Assembly: GCA_014762495.1 (NCBI GenBank)
Contig: JABURT010000049.1
Coordinates: forward strand, 1 to 57,648
DNA from: Gammaproteobacteria bacterium
GTDB taxonomy: Bacteria; Pseudomonadota; Gammaproteobacteria; Thiohalospirales; Thiohalospiraceae
Length of the DNA: 57,648 nucleotides
Reading direction: 5' to 3'
Numbering within the stretch: position 1 is the stretch's first letter; every line of letters begins with the position of its first letter. Below are positions 1 through 9,145 of this stretch, one piece after another. The translations under genes and the position numbers were made by a program. The notes beneath the pieces are model-generated. The model did not search any database. It was not told where the DNA came from and saw only the letters and a program-made list of their open reading frames with translations.

Positions 1-106
1 GGGGTTCCGGCGCACGGGTCCGTAGCCGAAGGGATTCCCGTTCGTGGGTCATCTCCACACGGGTATGCTGGCTGCGCATAGCAACCATGGAGGAAACGAT
101 TTTCAT
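1..106 (-). CDS. Conserved hypothetical protein, N-terminal fragment cut by the window edge
   Basis: A reading frame opens with ATG at 106-104 and runs off the left edge, giving 35 residues (MKIVSSMVAMRSQHTRVEM then HERESLR). A GAGGA Shine-Dalgarno-like sequence lies about eight bases upstream, which supports the start. The repeated M-x-S-x-H and the ESLR motif resemble the N-terminus of an uncharacterised gammaproteobacterial protein family whose members begin MKI(A/V)SS and continue with a HE..ESLR segment. That family match is from memory. No function can be given and the C-terminal part is outside the window. Confidence 0.55.
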   Translation of the reverse strand, partial: MKIVSSMVAMRSQHTRVEMTHERESLRLRTRAPEP

Positions 107-182
107 AGCCCTGTCCTCGTTTCAAAAAACGGATGTCAGACTAGATAGCGGCCGCGGTGACGGATTTTTGACGCTGACGGGC

Positions 183-212
183 AAAAAAAGGGGCCGAGTC
201 GGTCTCGGCCCC
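183..212 (-). terminator. Rho-independent terminator of the 226-951 gene
   Basis: Perfect 9-bp inverted repeat (GGGGCCGAG / CTCGGCCCC, loop of 5) at 190-212. On the minus strand it is followed by seven T residues (the A-run at 183-189). It lies 14 bases beyond the stop codon of the minus-strand gene. Confidence 0.85.
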
Positions 213-225
213 CGGGTTGGCGGGG

Positions 226-951
226 TTATTCGGGGATCTTGGCGCGCAGTTCGTCGCGATCGAACCACCAGTCCTCTTCACCGACGATGGCGCCGATGAC
301 CAGTCCCAGGCGGGGCAGGAAGACCTCGGGATCACGCAGTTCCAGCTTGTCCAGCCACACATCCATGCCGACCTGGTTCTTGACCTGACTGTGGCGATCC
401 GCCACGCGGCCGATGAGGTTGTCGGCGAGGAAACTGATGCTCTTGTGCTGTTCCTCGTCGGCTCGCAGGTCGATTACGTACCTGGCCGTGACCGCGGCGA
501 TGGCGGCGCCGTCGGCATTGGGCGGGGTCTCATCCACCAGATGGTCGAGCATGGTGTAGGTGAGCTCGGGATCCACGGGGAAGGTGACGGCCAGCCAGAT
601 CCCCATCCCGAGCACCGGGATGGAGGCGGGTTGCTCGCACTGGTAGAGCACGTTGCAGGCCTCGACCGCATCCTGCCACTGCTCCTGTGAAAGGGCGGTG
701 TTGAAGGCCTCGCGACCCAGGTTCCAGGCCTCTTCGCCGCGGTTGAGGGCGACCAGGGACTCGGCGATGTCCAGCTGCACGCGGGCGCGTTCCATGGGAC
801 CGGCTTCATCACCCAGCTCGCGCAGCCGCACGCGGTTGTATTCCAGCTGACGCTCCAGTTCGCTACGCTCCTGGTTTGCAGTTTCAGCACTGATACCGGC
901 CATTTTGCCGACATTTCCAAACATTTCGAGATCGATATCGCTTTCGCTCAT
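226..951 (-). CDS. Hypothetical protein with TPR-like helical composition, 241 aa
   Basis: Not recognised as a named family. The protein is acidic and soluble with no signal peptide or membrane segment. Residues about 25-130 are rich in amphipathic helices with the Ala/Leu spacing seen in TPR-like repeats (for example AESLVALNRGEEAWNLG). The second half contains alternating Asp/Glu-rich helices and ends with WWFDRDELRAKIPE. It stands alone, with its own terminator immediately downstream and a divergent DUF389 gene upstream. Reading-frame length, a good terminator and codon use typical of the region support it as a real gene. A protein-interaction or scaffold role would be a guess only. Confidence 0.7.
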   Translation of the reverse strand: MSESDIDLEMFGNVGKMAGISAETANQERSELERQLEYNRVRLRELGDEAGPMERARVQLDIAESLVALNRGEEAWNLGREAFNTALSQEQWQDAVEACNVLYQCEQPASIPVLGMGIWLAVTFPVDPELTYTMLDHLVDETPPNADGAAIAAVTARYVIDLRADEEQHKSISFLADNLIGRVADRHSQVKNQVGMDVWLDKLELRDPEVFLPRLGLVIGAIVGEEDWWFDRDELRAKIPE

Positions 952-1148
952 AATTCCGTCTTTGTCTTTGATTGACTGTCTAGGGGCGATCTTAACCGAT
1001 CCAGGGCGCCAATAACACAGTTCGGCACTTGGTCATTGGCTGGGAAACACCCACATATTCCACTCGATGACGGCAGCGGTATTCGGTAGCGGGAGAAGGC
1101 TGTTGTATGCTGGCCATTGAGACACTCTTCAGGGGAGCCGCCACGGCC

Positions 1149-2141
1149 ATGAAAATCATTGAAGTCACCGCGTTGGCGGAAAACTGCGAGACCATTGTCG
1201 GCATTGCCGAACATTTCGAGGTGCTCGACTTCTGGCGCAGTAAGGAAGACCATTCCGGACGCTGTGTGAGTCGCTTGCTGGTTCAGGACGAAAAGCGCCA
1301 GGAGGTGATGGACGCCTTGCAGGGGGCGCTGTCCAAGCAGGAACAGACCCATATCGTGGTCATCCCGGTCGATGCGGTGCTACCCAGGCCCGAGGTGGAT
1401 GAAAAGGAGCAGCAGGACAAGCGCATGAAGGCCACCCGCGAGGAACTCTACAATGACGTCTCGCGAGGGGCACAGCTGGATGGGAACTATCTCTTGCTGG
1501 TGTTCCTGTCCACCATCGTCGCCGCCATCGGCCTTATCGAGGACAACGTGGCCGTGGTTATCGGTGCCATGGTCATTGCCCCGCTGCTGGGCCCCAATAT
1601 CGCCCTGGCCCTGGGTTCGACGCTTGGTGATACGCCGTTAATGGGTACGGCGCTTCGTACCATGGTGGTCGGCCTCTCCTTTGCTGTTCTCAGTGCCTTC
1701 GCCATAGCCACCATCTGGCCACTGGAACTGACCAGCCACGAATTGATGTCGAGAACCTATGTAAAACTTGATTCCATCGCCCTGGCCCTGGCCTCGGGGG
1801 CCGCGGCCGTGCTCTCCCTGACCACAGGACTCTCCAGTGTCCTGGTGGGCGTGATGGTGGCGGTCGCCCTGTTGCCGCCTGCGGCCACCATCGGTCTGAT
1901 GCTGGGGGCGGGTAACTCGCAACTGGCCGAGGGGGCGGCCTTGCTGTTGGCGGCCAATATTGTGAGCGTTAATCTCTCTGCCAAGCTGGTCCTGCTCTAT
2001 CGAGGCATCCGTCCTCGTACCTGGGTGGAAAAAAAGAAGGCCAAGCAGTCCATGATACTGAGCCTGCTATTCTGGTTGATTTCACTCGCCATCTTGATCG
2101 CCATTATCTATGCACGCGGTGAACAACTCCTGGGTCAATAA
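1149..2141 (+). CDS. DUF389 family integral membrane protein
   Basis: About 330 aa from the chosen ATG at 1149 (MKIIEV). An in-frame ATG at 1107 would add 14 residues that do not look like the family N-terminus. Residues 1-110 form a soluble alpha/beta domain, followed by at least six hydrophobic segments. These include the family-typical stretch IEDNVAVVIGAMVIAPLLGP (residues about 135-155) and GVMVAVALLPPAATIG (about 230-245). DUF389 proteins are widespread inner-membrane proteins of unknown transport or sensory role. The gene is monocistronic as far as can be seen: ttcA starts 125 bases later with no clear terminator between them. Confidence 0.85.
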   Translation: MKIIEVTALAENCETIVGIAEHFEVLDFWRSKEDHSGRCVSRLLVQDEKRQEVMDALQGALSKQEQTHIVVIPVDAVLPRPEVDEKEQQDKRMKATREELYNDVSRGAQLDGNYLLLVFLSTIVAAIGLIEDNVAVVIGAMVIAPLLGPNIALALGSTLGDTPLMGTALRTMVVGLSFAVLSAFAIATIWPLELTSHELMSRTYVKLDSIALALASGAAAVLSLTTGLSSVLVGVMVAVALLPPAATIGLMLGAGNSQLAEGAALLLAANIVSVNLSAKLVLLYRGIRPRTWVEKKKAKQSMILSLLFWLISLAILIAIIYARGEQLLGQ

Positions 2142-2266
2142 TCCGATTTCCAATGACCCGATTTATCCCTCGCAGGTGAGCTAAGTTGCGTTGGTTGTAG
2201 AAGAGGCCTCATGCCATCGTCTTTGTGGGGATGTTACAATGGCGTTTTGTTCAGCGAGTCGCATGC

Positions 2267-3145
2267 ATGACCGTCAAAAAACTGGAGCGCAAACTGCTCA
2301 AGCAGATGGGCCGCGCCATCGAGGATTACAACATGATCCAGCGTGGCGATCGGATCATGGTCTGTGTCTCGGGGGGTAAGGACTCGCTTACCCTGTTGCG
2401 GCTGCTGCACCTGGCATCGGTACGCACCAATAACAGTTTCGAAGTTTTCTCCTTCACCCTCGATCAAAAACAGCCCGGCTGGGACGACACGGCCCTGCGT
2501 GCCTGGATGGCCGATAATCACTATCCCTATGAGATCTACGAAAAGGACACCTATTCGGTGGTGCTGGATAAGACCAAACCGGGCAAGGCCTATTGCTCCA
2601 TGTGTTCGCGTATGCGTCGAGGCACCATCTATCAATATGCCGAACAACACGGATTCAACAAGGTTGCCCTCGGTCATCACCGCGATGACCTCATTACCAG
2701 TTTGTTGATGTCCATTTGCTATAGCGGCGAGATCCGATCCATGCCGCCGAAGATGATTAGCGATGATCGCAAGAATATCGTCGTGCGCCCGCTGGCCTAT
2801 TGTGCCGAAGAGGACATAGCCGAGTACGCCGAACTTTTGAACTTCCCCATCATCCCCTGCAGTCTTTGCGGTTCTCAGGAGGGTCGCTCGCGCCAGCGAA
2901 TCAAGCAGGTGATAGACGAACTGACCGCCGAGAACCCCGATGTCCCTGCGGTCATGCTGAACGCACTGGGTAATATCCAGATCAGTCAACTCATGGACAA
3001 GCGCCAATGGGACTTCGAAGGCCTGGAAGAGAAGCGGCTGGATAAGACCTCCAATGTCATTCCCATCCAGCAGGAGCCGGAGGGGGCATGTGATAGCAGT
3101 CATAAAGGTCATAATGACGACGATAACGACATACTCTCCGTCTGA
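2267..3145 (+). CDS. ttcA: tRNA 2-thiocytidine biosynthesis protein TtcA
   Basis: PP-loop ATPase of 292 aa that thiolates C32 of tRNA using an Fe-S cluster. The P-loop SGGKDS sits at residues 35-40. The paired cysteine motifs that hold the cluster are visible as YCSMCSRMRRG (around residue 110) and PCSLCGSQ (around residue 200). The typical GHHRDD motif lies between them. The start at 2267 (MTVKKLERKLLKQMGRA) matches TtcA N-termini. An upstream in-frame ATG at 2225 gives an unlikely extension. Length and motif order agree with the family. The downstream MFS gene begins 11 bases after the stop and may be co-transcribed. Confidence 0.95.
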   Translation: MTVKKLERKLLKQMGRAIEDYNMIQRGDRIMVCVSGGKDSLTLLRLLHLASVRTNNSFEVFSFTLDQKQPGWDDTALRAWMADNHYPYEIYEKDTYSVVLDKTKPGKAYCSMCSRMRRGTIYQYAEQHGFNKVALGHHRDDLITSLLMSICYSGEIRSMPPKMISDDRKNIVVRPLAYCAEEDIAEYAELLNFPIIPCSLCGSQEGRSRQRIKQVIDELTAENPDVPAVMLNALGNIQISQLMDKRQWDFEGLEEKRLDKTSNVIPIQQEPEGACDSSHKGHNDDDNDILSV

Positions 3146-3156
3146 CCTGTACTGAT

Positions 3157-4323
3157 ATGAAACGCATGCTGCAAAATATCTGGCTCCTGTCGGGGCTACA
3201 GGCACTGATGATGTCGGGCAATACCCTGCTCATTACCACCTCGGCACTGGTGGGCTATGAGTTGGCCTCGGACAAGTCACTGGCGACACTGCCACTGGCG
3301 CTGCAGTTTCTCGCCACAATGCTGGTGACCATTCCCGCTTCCTTCATCATGAAACGCATCGGCCGTCGAGCGGGCTTTGCCCTCGGTCTGTTGCTGGCGC
3401 TGAGCGGTGCCTCCCTTTTGGCCTTCGCCGTGAGCGGCCATCACTTCTGGCTGTTTGCGCTGGGTGCCGTCCTCATCGGCATGTTTAATGGTTTCGGTGT
3501 CTATTACCGTTTTGCCGCAGTCGATGTGGCCAACGAAGAATACAAAAGCCGCGCCATCTCATGGGTCCTGGCCGGTGGCGTCCTCGCCGCGTTGGTGGGA
3601 CCCAATCTTGCCAACTGGACCCACGACTGGTCCGAGGTCGCCTTCAGCGGCAGCTTCATCGCCCTGATCGGTGTGTATGCCCTGTCTCTGCTCGTTCTCA
3701 TGTTTCTGAGAGTACCCAACACCGCTGCGTCCGAGCAGACGGGTCGCAGTCGTCCGCTGCGGGAGATCGCCGTGCAGCCGGTCTTTATCGTCGCCGTGCT
3801 GGGTGCCATGCTGGGCTATGGTGTGATGTCATTTATTATGACCGCGACCCCGCTGGCGATGAAGCACCAACACCCCTTCACTGATACCGCCTTCGTGATC
3901 CAGTGGCACGTTCTGGGCATGTATGCCCCCTCGTTTTTCACCGGCCATCTCATCAAGCGTTTCGGTGTCCTCTCGGTGATGATCGCAGGCGTGATATTGA
4001 ATCTTGCTACGGTCATGACCAACCTGGCCGGAACCTCGGTTGGGCATTACTGGCTGGCCCTTCTGATGCTGGGCGTGGGCTGGAATTTCCTGTTCGTGGG
4101 CGGTACGACACTGCTCACTGAAAGCTATCGCGAGCAGGAAAAGGCCAAGGTGCAGGCGATCAACGACTTCCTGGTCTTCTCTTCCGTAACCATTGCCTCG
4201 GCCTCGGCCGGGGCCTTGCAATATCGTTATGGCTGGGAAACCGTCAACATCGGAGTCCTGCCTCTGCTGGCGGTTATTCTGCTTTCACTCGTTTGGTTGA
4301 TGCTCCGACGAAGAAGAGCTTGA
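3157..4323 (+). CDS. MFS transporter, substrate unknown
   Basis: 388-aa protein with about twelve hydrophobic segments and the MFS inter-helix motif after TM2/3 (MKRIGRRAGFALG, residues about 64-76). A related basic loop in the second half (HLIKRFGVLSVM) supports the two-fold MFS repeat. It begins 11 bases after ttcA. Substrate cannot be told from sequence. Similar proteins are annotated only as MFS transporters. Confidence 0.85.
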   Translation: MKRMLQNIWLLSGLQALMMSGNTLLITTSALVGYELASDKSLATLPLALQFLATMLVTIPASFIMKRIGRRAGFALGLLLALSGASLLAFAVSGHHFWLFALGAVLIGMFNGFGVYYRFAAVDVANEEYKSRAISWVLAGGVLAALVGPNLANWTHDWSEVAFSGSFIALIGVYALSLLVLMFLRVPNTAASEQTGRSRPLREIAVQPVFIVAVLGAMLGYGVMSFIMTATPLAMKHQHPFTDTAFVIQWHVLGMYAPSFFTGHLIKRFGVLSVMIAGVILNLATVMTNLAGTSVGHYWLALLMLGVGWNFLFVGGTTLLTESYREQEKAKVQAINDFLVFSSVTIASASAGALQYRYGWETVNIGVLPLLAVILLSLVWLMLRRRRA

Positions 4324-4449
4324 ACCCGTCAGCCACCATCAGTAAAACTTATTAAAACTCAAATCAAATTTTCTGTTTAAACCTGAAGACTCCTGCTATT
4401 TAAGTTATACCAATAGACGCAGAGTGTTTACTTGTTTGGAGGGGGGAAG

Positions 4450-4656
4450 GTGAATACTGAAAAGGTACCTGCTAGGTCATTATTTGGAGCCATGCTCCTT
4501 GGTTGTGCGCTGACTTTGTTGTCGGGCTGCGATGATACCTATTGTAGCTACTGTAATAGCGATGCCGATTGCACCGGTGATAACGAGTTTTGTTATTATT
4601 TCAGTGATGGGAATTATCGATGCGCCACACCGTCAACTCAGATCTGTCCCGGCTGA
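4450..4656 (+). CDS. Small cysteine-rich lipoprotein
   Basis: 68-aa protein. I prefer the GTG start at 4450 because a perfect GGAGG lies 7 bases upstream (4438-4442). The alternative TTG at 4432 would precede that site. The N-terminus is basic, then hydrophobic, and ends in the lipobox LLSGC, so the mature protein would be a lipid-anchored peptide of about 40 residues. This mature part carries five further cysteines in a DDTYCSYCNSDADCTGDNEFC pattern. The arrangement resembles small disulfide-stabilised or metal-binding domains, but I do not recognise a family. It is followed 15 bases later by another exported protein. Confidence 0.65.
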   Translation: MNTEKVPARSLFGAMLLGCALTLLSGCDDTYCSYCNSDADCTGDNEFCYYFSDGNYRCATPSTQICPG

Positions 4657-4671
4657 TATGGAGTAAGATAC

Positions 4672-5043
4672 ATGAGATATATAAACAGATTTTTTTCTGG
4701 CATGGTCTTATTTCTCGTAATTCATATGACCTATGCTTCAAGCTTCGTTAATACTTGGGTGAATCAAGAAACAAATCGCCCGGAAATTACCCGGATCGAT
4801 GTTATTGACAGCAAGGAAGTAAAACAGATTCAGGTGTTCGCCTCCTGTGCAGAAAGCGTATGTGACTGGGGTGTGGTCAAAGCCAGCGAATCAGAAGGCG
4901 GATTCAATGCGGTTTATGAATTTGGTTTCAAAACCGTACAGCTTGAGCTTTCTCCTCTGGATGACAGGCTACAGGTAAGTATCTTTACAGATTACCATGA
5001 TGGTCGTCCCTCGACTCGGAATGATTACACCCTGTCCCGTTGA
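4672..5043 (+). CDS. Hypothetical exported protein, 123 aa
   Basis: Begins with a basic start and a hydrophobic signal sequence (GMVLFLVIHMTYAS, cleavage likely after about residue 23). The mature part of about 100 residues is beta-rich: SFVNTWVNQETNRPEITRI, then ASCAESVCDWG with two cysteines that could form a disulfide in the periplasm. The W-x-N...R-x-ITRI beginning is common in small secreted proteins of unknown function. It lies 15 bases after the cysteine-rich lipoprotein and is followed by a hairpin terminator, so the two probably form a two-gene transcript. Confidence 0.65.
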   Translation: MRYINRFFSGMVLFLVIHMTYASSFVNTWVNQETNRPEITRIDVIDSKEVKQIQVFASCAESVCDWGVVKASESEGGFNAVYEFGFKTVQLELSPLDDRLQVSIFTDYHDGRPSTRNDYTLSR

Positions 5044-5065
5044 TAAGGCAATGCACAATGACGAT

Positions 5066-5096
5066 AAAAAAAGGGGCGACAATCGCCCCTTAATTT
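5066..5096. terminator. Bidirectional hairpin terminator
   Basis: Perfect 8-bp inverted repeat AGGGGCGA / TCGCCCCT at 5072-5090 with a 3-base loop. It has an A-run before it and T-rich sequence after it. It lies between convergent genes ending at 5043 (+) and 5119 (-) and can serve both. Confidence 0.8.
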
Positions 5097-5118
5097 TGCA
5101 GTAGTTCTTTAACCTTCT

Positions 5119-5853
5119 TTATTTGAGATCGGCCAGGTTGTCGCCAAATCCATCGAAGATGGAGGCGAGCAGGCTCTTCTCGGTCGGGGGTTCCGGAAAG
5201 GGATAGGCGGCATTGAGATCGCCGCTGGCGAGCGCCGAGACACCACGAATGATATTTAATGCGGCGCTCTCGTGGGTATAGGTCTTCTTGTTTTCGCGGC
5301 CGAGCCCGATGTCGCCACCCCATACACGCTTACCGCTCTGCAGGTCGAAGATATAGAGTGTGACGGCCATATCTCGACGTGACATGCTGATGGTCTTCGC
5401 CGGTGAGATTTCGTTGCCCTTGGTATCGTAGGTGGGAAGCTGATTGGTTCTATCCTGCTTGACGCTGTTGCGGTTAACGCGTGCCAGGACAATATAGCGA
5501 GACTTTGTGCTGGCCTTGAGTTTATTCATGTTGGCAGCGGAGAGGCTGTCATTTTTGCTGAACTCGTCGAGGATGGCGTTGTGTTCAGTGGCGCTCATGG
5601 CATTGACGATGTCGTTGACCGGTGCGATGCGCACGGTTTCCAGTTCATCGCGCAATTCCTCGGTGAGGATCGCACCATAGATGTTACGCTGTTTGGGATC
5701 GATGCTCTTGTCGACGCCGGTCACCCCTGCCACGGTCATAGCACCGTTTACCATTGAACCTTTGTTGAAACTCTTGTCGTGCACCAGTCCATCGATGCGG
5801 GGCGTACACGCTGTCAGAGCCAACAACAGCAGTGGAATCAGTTTTGTTTTCAT
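5119..5853 (-). CDS. Putative outer-membrane lipoprotein, CsgG/LpoB-like composition
   Basis: 244 aa from ATG at 5853, chosen because AAGGGA lies just upstream and the N-terminus MKTKLIPLLLLALTACTPR is a perfect lipoprotein signal with lipobox LTAC. The mature protein contains a helical region (TEELRDELETVRIAPVND) and the beta-strands YIVLARVNRN and MAVTLYIFDLQSGKRVWGG. The phrase ending in D-x-x-S/T-G-K-x-V-W-x-G is typical of CsgG/LpoB-like periplasmic lipoproteins, where a strand ends in K-V-W. Exact family unknown. It is transcribed alone, downstream of the ABC genes on the same strand but separated by about 120 bases. Confidence 0.7.
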   Translation of the reverse strand: MKTKLIPLLLLALTACTPRIDGLVHDKSFNKGSMVNGAMTVAGVTGVDKSIDPKQRNIYGAILTEELRDELETVRIAPVNDIVNAMSATEHNAILDEFSKNDSLSAANMNKLKASTKSRYIVLARVNRNSVKQDRTNQLPTYDTKGNEISPAKTISMSRRDMAVTLYIFDLQSGKRVWGGDIGLGRENKKTYTHESAALNIIRGVSALASGDLNAAYPFPEPPTEKSLLASIFDGFGDNLADLK

Positions 5854-5975
5854 TGTCCCTTGGCCTCTTCGTCTCTTATTAGAAGGACACAATGTAGTCG
5901 CTTGCGGCACGACTGCCAACTGTCAGAGGTCACAGTTTTGATACCAGGCACAATATAGCTAAAGAATTTTACACT

Positions 5976-8468
5976 TTATTCACGAATCAACTGCCAGCTC
6001 GGCATGTGTTTGAGGCGTCTTGTGCCGAGCAGGCCCGCCAATGTGATGCCCAGAGTACCGGCTAACAGGGCCAGTAATGAGGTCCATAGATCGGGAACAT
6101 AGTCGAGTTGTAGTACCTGACTGCCGAGGACCATGACCAGGGCGTTGGCGCTGAGAATCCCCAGCACGCTGGCCAACACGCCAATGGATGCGAACTCGGC
6201 TATCTGCGAGGCCTGCAGTTCATGCGAGGTGGCGCCGAAGGTCCTGAGCATCGCGCCCTCCTTCATGCGCACATCAAGCGTGGTCTGGATAGCGGTGAAC
6301 AGCAGCACCACGCCGGCCAGCAGGGTAAAGAGAAACACGAACTGAATCGCCTGCGACACCTTGTCCATGATGCCGCGCACCTGTTGCATGATGCCGGCGA
6401 CATCGATGACGGTGATATTGGGATAGCGCTTGATCAACTCGTTGAGCAAGGGCTTTTGCTGTGGCGACAGATACAGGCTGGTCAGCCACATGGCGGGGAA
6501 CCCTTCCAGTTGTTCTGGCGGCAGCATGGCAAAGAAGTTGACCCGGAAATTGTCCCATTCGATCTGGCGTGTGCTGGTGATACGCACCTCAAGCGGCGTA
6601 CCGGCGATGCTAAAGCCGAGTCGATCACCGAGTTTCAGCCCCAGGGTCTGGGTCAACTCATCGTCGAGTGAAATCTGTGCCGGGTCTTCGGCCGGTGATG
6701 CCCACCAGCTTCCCTCGGTAATGGAATTGTCTTCGGGCAGAGTACTGGACCAGGACAGGTTGAATTCACGGCTGGCCAGGCGTCGAGCCCGTTCGTCTTC
6801 GTAGCGATCGGCTTGTACAGTTTCGCCGTTAATCGTCTTCAGGCGTGCGCGCACCGAGGGGTAGATCTGCTCCAACTGCACACCGTTTCCAGCCAGGAAT
6901 TCCCGCAAGCCTGCCACTTCATGGGTTTGTACATTGATCAGGAAATGATTCGGTGCATCCTCGGGCAGGTCAGCGCGCCAGGCATCGAGCAGGTCATTGC
7001 GCACGACGGTCAGTAGCAGGATAACCATAATGGCGAGGCCGAAGGCGAGGACCTGGGCCACGGTGTCGGCACGGCGTCGCACCAGGTTGGCAATGCCAAA
7101 GCGCAGGGTGATGGGAAAATGCCTGCGCAATGGCAGCACCGCCTTGAGCATCCCCAGTGAGAGCAGGGCCAGCAGCAACAGGCTGAGTAGGATCCCGCCG
7201 AGCATGATCACCACCAGTTGCAGGCTTTGCAGTTGCCACCAGAGGATGAAGGCGACCCCGAGCACGGCGAGCAGGGTCATGGAAAGATAGGAAGGTTTCG
7301 GGGCACCGAGGTCCTTGCGCAACACGCGCAGAGGCGGTACGTCGCCCAGCGCCAGGATGGGCGGGAGGGCAAAACCGATGACCACCAGCAGTCCCGTCAG
7401 CAGTCCGGTCACCAGCGGGGCCCAGGTAGCGGTTGGCAGGTGATCCAGCTGAATGAGTTCGCCCAGTTGCAGCAGCACCGGGTAGTGGGCGGCATAACCG
7501 AGGGCGGTGCCGAACAGGCTGCCCACCAGACCGAGCAGGCCAAGCTGGTACAGATAGTGGCGGCGGATGTCGGCGGTGCTGGCGCCGTAGCAGCGCATGA
7601 TGGCGGTGTTGTCCTGGTTTCGCGCGGCATAGCGCCGTGCCGAGGCGGCGATGGCGACACCGGCGAGGATTGTGGTGATAACGGTGGCGAGGCTCAAAAA
7701 GTTGCGCGCCCGTTGCAGCGCCACGCGCAGCTCGGGACGCGCGTCTTCCACGGTCAGAATGCGAAAGCCCTCTGACTCGATATCAGCGCCAAGTGATTGG
7801 CGAAACTGCGCCAACGCCGCTGGCTCGCCGGCCAATAGCAGGCGATAGCTGGCACGGCTGCCGGGTTGTATCAGGCCGCTGGCCTGCAGTTGCTCGAGTG
7901 GGAACATCAGGCGCGGGGCAATGCTGAAAAAATCCCCGCCGCGGTCCGGTTCGTAGGCGATGACTGAGCCAATGTTTAGCTCGAGTTGACCCAGTTGCAG
8001 GGTCTCGCCGACCTGACGCTGGAGCAGGGCGGCCAGGCGGGGATCGAGCCAGGCCTCTCCCACGGAGGGGGGCCGTTCGGCCGGATGCTCGGCTCCATAG
8101 AGGGTGTCGCGCAGGCGTAACTGGCCACGCAGGGGATAGCCCTCGCCGACCGCCTTGACCTGCGCCAGTTGCAATGCCTCACCGGCTACCACCACGCTGG
8201 GGAAGGTCACCGTGCGGGCCTGTTTCAGCCCCCGGGTCTTAGCCGCCTGTTTCCAGGCATCCGGGATGGGGCGACTGCCACTGATGACCAGGTCGGCGGC
8301 CAGCAACTCACCTGCCTGATTGACCATCAGGCCCTCGATGCGATCGGTGAAAAAGCCCACCGCGGTGACGCTGCCGACGGCAACGCCGAGGGCCAGCATT
8401 AACAGCCTCAGTTCACCGGCAAACCACTGGCGCTTGAGGGCCCGCAGGGCAAATAGAAATGACGTCAT
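5976..8468 (-). CDS. ybbP: ABC transporter permease, YbbP/FtsX-like, MacB-type
   Basis: 830 aa from ATG at 8468 ([16 protein letters not shown]). The longer frame up to 8516 lacks a sensible N-terminus. Residues about 15-40 form the first membrane span, followed by a large periplasmic domain. Two clusters of membrane segments follow: one around residues 255-400 with the FtsX-type repeat (FLSLATVITTILAGVAIA) and one near the C-terminus. This duplicated FtsX architecture is that of YbbP, partner of YbbA. The start ATG overlaps the stop of the ATPase gene by four bases, so the two are translationally coupled. In E. coli ybbA-ybbP sit beside tesA, as here. Substrate is unknown; lipid or lipoprotein handling is a family-level guess. 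Confidence 0.9.
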   Translation of the reverse strand: MTSFLFALRALKRQWFAGELRLLMLALGVAVGSVTAVGFFTDRIEGLMVNQAGELLAADLVISGSRPIPDAWKQAAKTRGLKQARTVTFPSVVVAGEALQLAQVKAVGEGYPLRGQLRLRDTLYGAEHPAERPPSVGEAWLDPRLAALLQRQVGETLQLGQLELNIGSVIAYEPDRGGDFFSIAPRLMFPLEQLQASGLIQPGSRASYRLLLAGEPAALAQFRQSLGADIESEGFRILTVEDARPELRVALQRARNFLSLATVITTILAGVAIAASARRYAARNQDNTAIMRCYGASTADIRRHYLYQLGLLGLVGSLFGTALGYAAHYPVLLQLGELIQLDHLPTATWAPLVTGLLTGLLVVIGFALPPILALGDVPPLRVLRKDLGAPKPSYLSMTLLAVLGVAFILWWQLQSLQLVVIMLGGILLSLLLLALLSLGMLKAVLPLRRHFPITLRFGIANLVRRRADTVAQVLAFGLAIMVILLLTVVRNDLLDAWRADLPEDAPNHFLINVQTHEVAGLREFLAGNGVQLEQIYPSVRARLKTINGETVQADRYEDERARRLASREFNLSWSSTLPEDNSITEGSWWASPAEDPAQISLDDELTQTLGLKLGDRLGFSIAGTPLEVRITSTRQIEWDNFRVNFFAMLPPEQLEGFPAMWLTSLYLSPQQKPLLNELIKRYPNITVIDVAGIMQQVRGIMDKVSQAIQFVFLFTLLAGVVLLFTAIQTTLDVRMKEGAMLRTFGATSHELQASQIAEFASIGVLASVLGILSANALVMVLGSQVLQLDYVPDLWTSLLALLAGTLGITLAGLLGTRRLKHMPSWQLIRE

Positions 8469-9145
8469 GCGGCATCCACCATGCGACCCTCGTCCAGGTG
8501 CAGGATGCGATGACAACGCTCGGCAAGACGCTCGTCATGGGTGATCAGGACCAGGGTGGTGCCGCGCTCCTGATTGAGTTCGAACAGCAATTCTTCGATG
8601 CGGTGTCCGGTCTGGCTATCGAGGTTGCCGGTGGGTTCATCGGCAAACAGAATGGTCGGCTCGATGGCAAAGGCACGGGCGATGGCGACACGTTGTTGTT
8701 CGCCACCGGAGAGTTGCTTGGGATAATGGTGCAGTCTGGCACCGAGGCCGACCCGTTCGAGGAAGTCCTGGGCCCGGGCCTCGGCTGATTCGTGCTGACC
8801 CAGCTCCAGCGGCAGCATGACGTTTTCCAGTGCGGTGAGGTTTGGAAGCAGGTGGAAGGCCTGGAACACGAAACCGACCCGGCCGGCGCGGAGCCGGGCG
8901 CGGCTGTCTTCATCCAGCTGCGCGATCTCGGTGCCCTCGATGGCGATACGACCCCGGCTGGGGGTATCCAGGCCGGCGAGCAGGCCGAGCAGGGTAGACT
9001 TGCCGGAGCCCGAGGCGCCGACGATGGCGACCGCTTCACCGGCCTTTATGTCCAGGTCGATGCCGTCGAGTATGGTCAGGCTGCCTTCAGGGCTGGTAAC
9101 CTCTTTGCATACCGCATGGGCCTCAATCACAGTGGAGGATGGCAT
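8465..9145 (-). CDS. ybbA: ABC transporter ATP-binding protein YbbA
   Basis: 226 aa. Walker [10 protein letters not shown] (about residue 42-50), signature [14 protein letters not shown] (about 145) and Walker [13 protein letters not shown] are all intact, as in LolD/MacB-type ATPases. I chose the start at 9145 ([12 protein letters not shown]) because it aligns with YbbA N-termini and has GGAG upstream. An ATG at 9157 is also possible and has AGGAG ten bases upstream. The gene is divergent from tesA and their start codons overlap. It overlaps ybbP by four bases. It probably energises YbbP. Confidence 0.92.
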   Translation of the reverse strand: MPSSTVIEAHAVCKEVTSPEGSLTILDGIDLDIKAGEAVAIVGASGSGKSTLLGLLAGLDTPSRGRIAIEGTEIAQLDEDSRARLRAGRVGFVFQAFHLLPNLTALENVMLPLELGQHESAEARAQDFLERVGLGARLHHYPKQLSGGEQQRVAIARAFAIEPTILFADEPTGNLDSQTGHRIEELLFELNQERGTTLVLITHDERLAERCHRILHLDEGRMVDAA

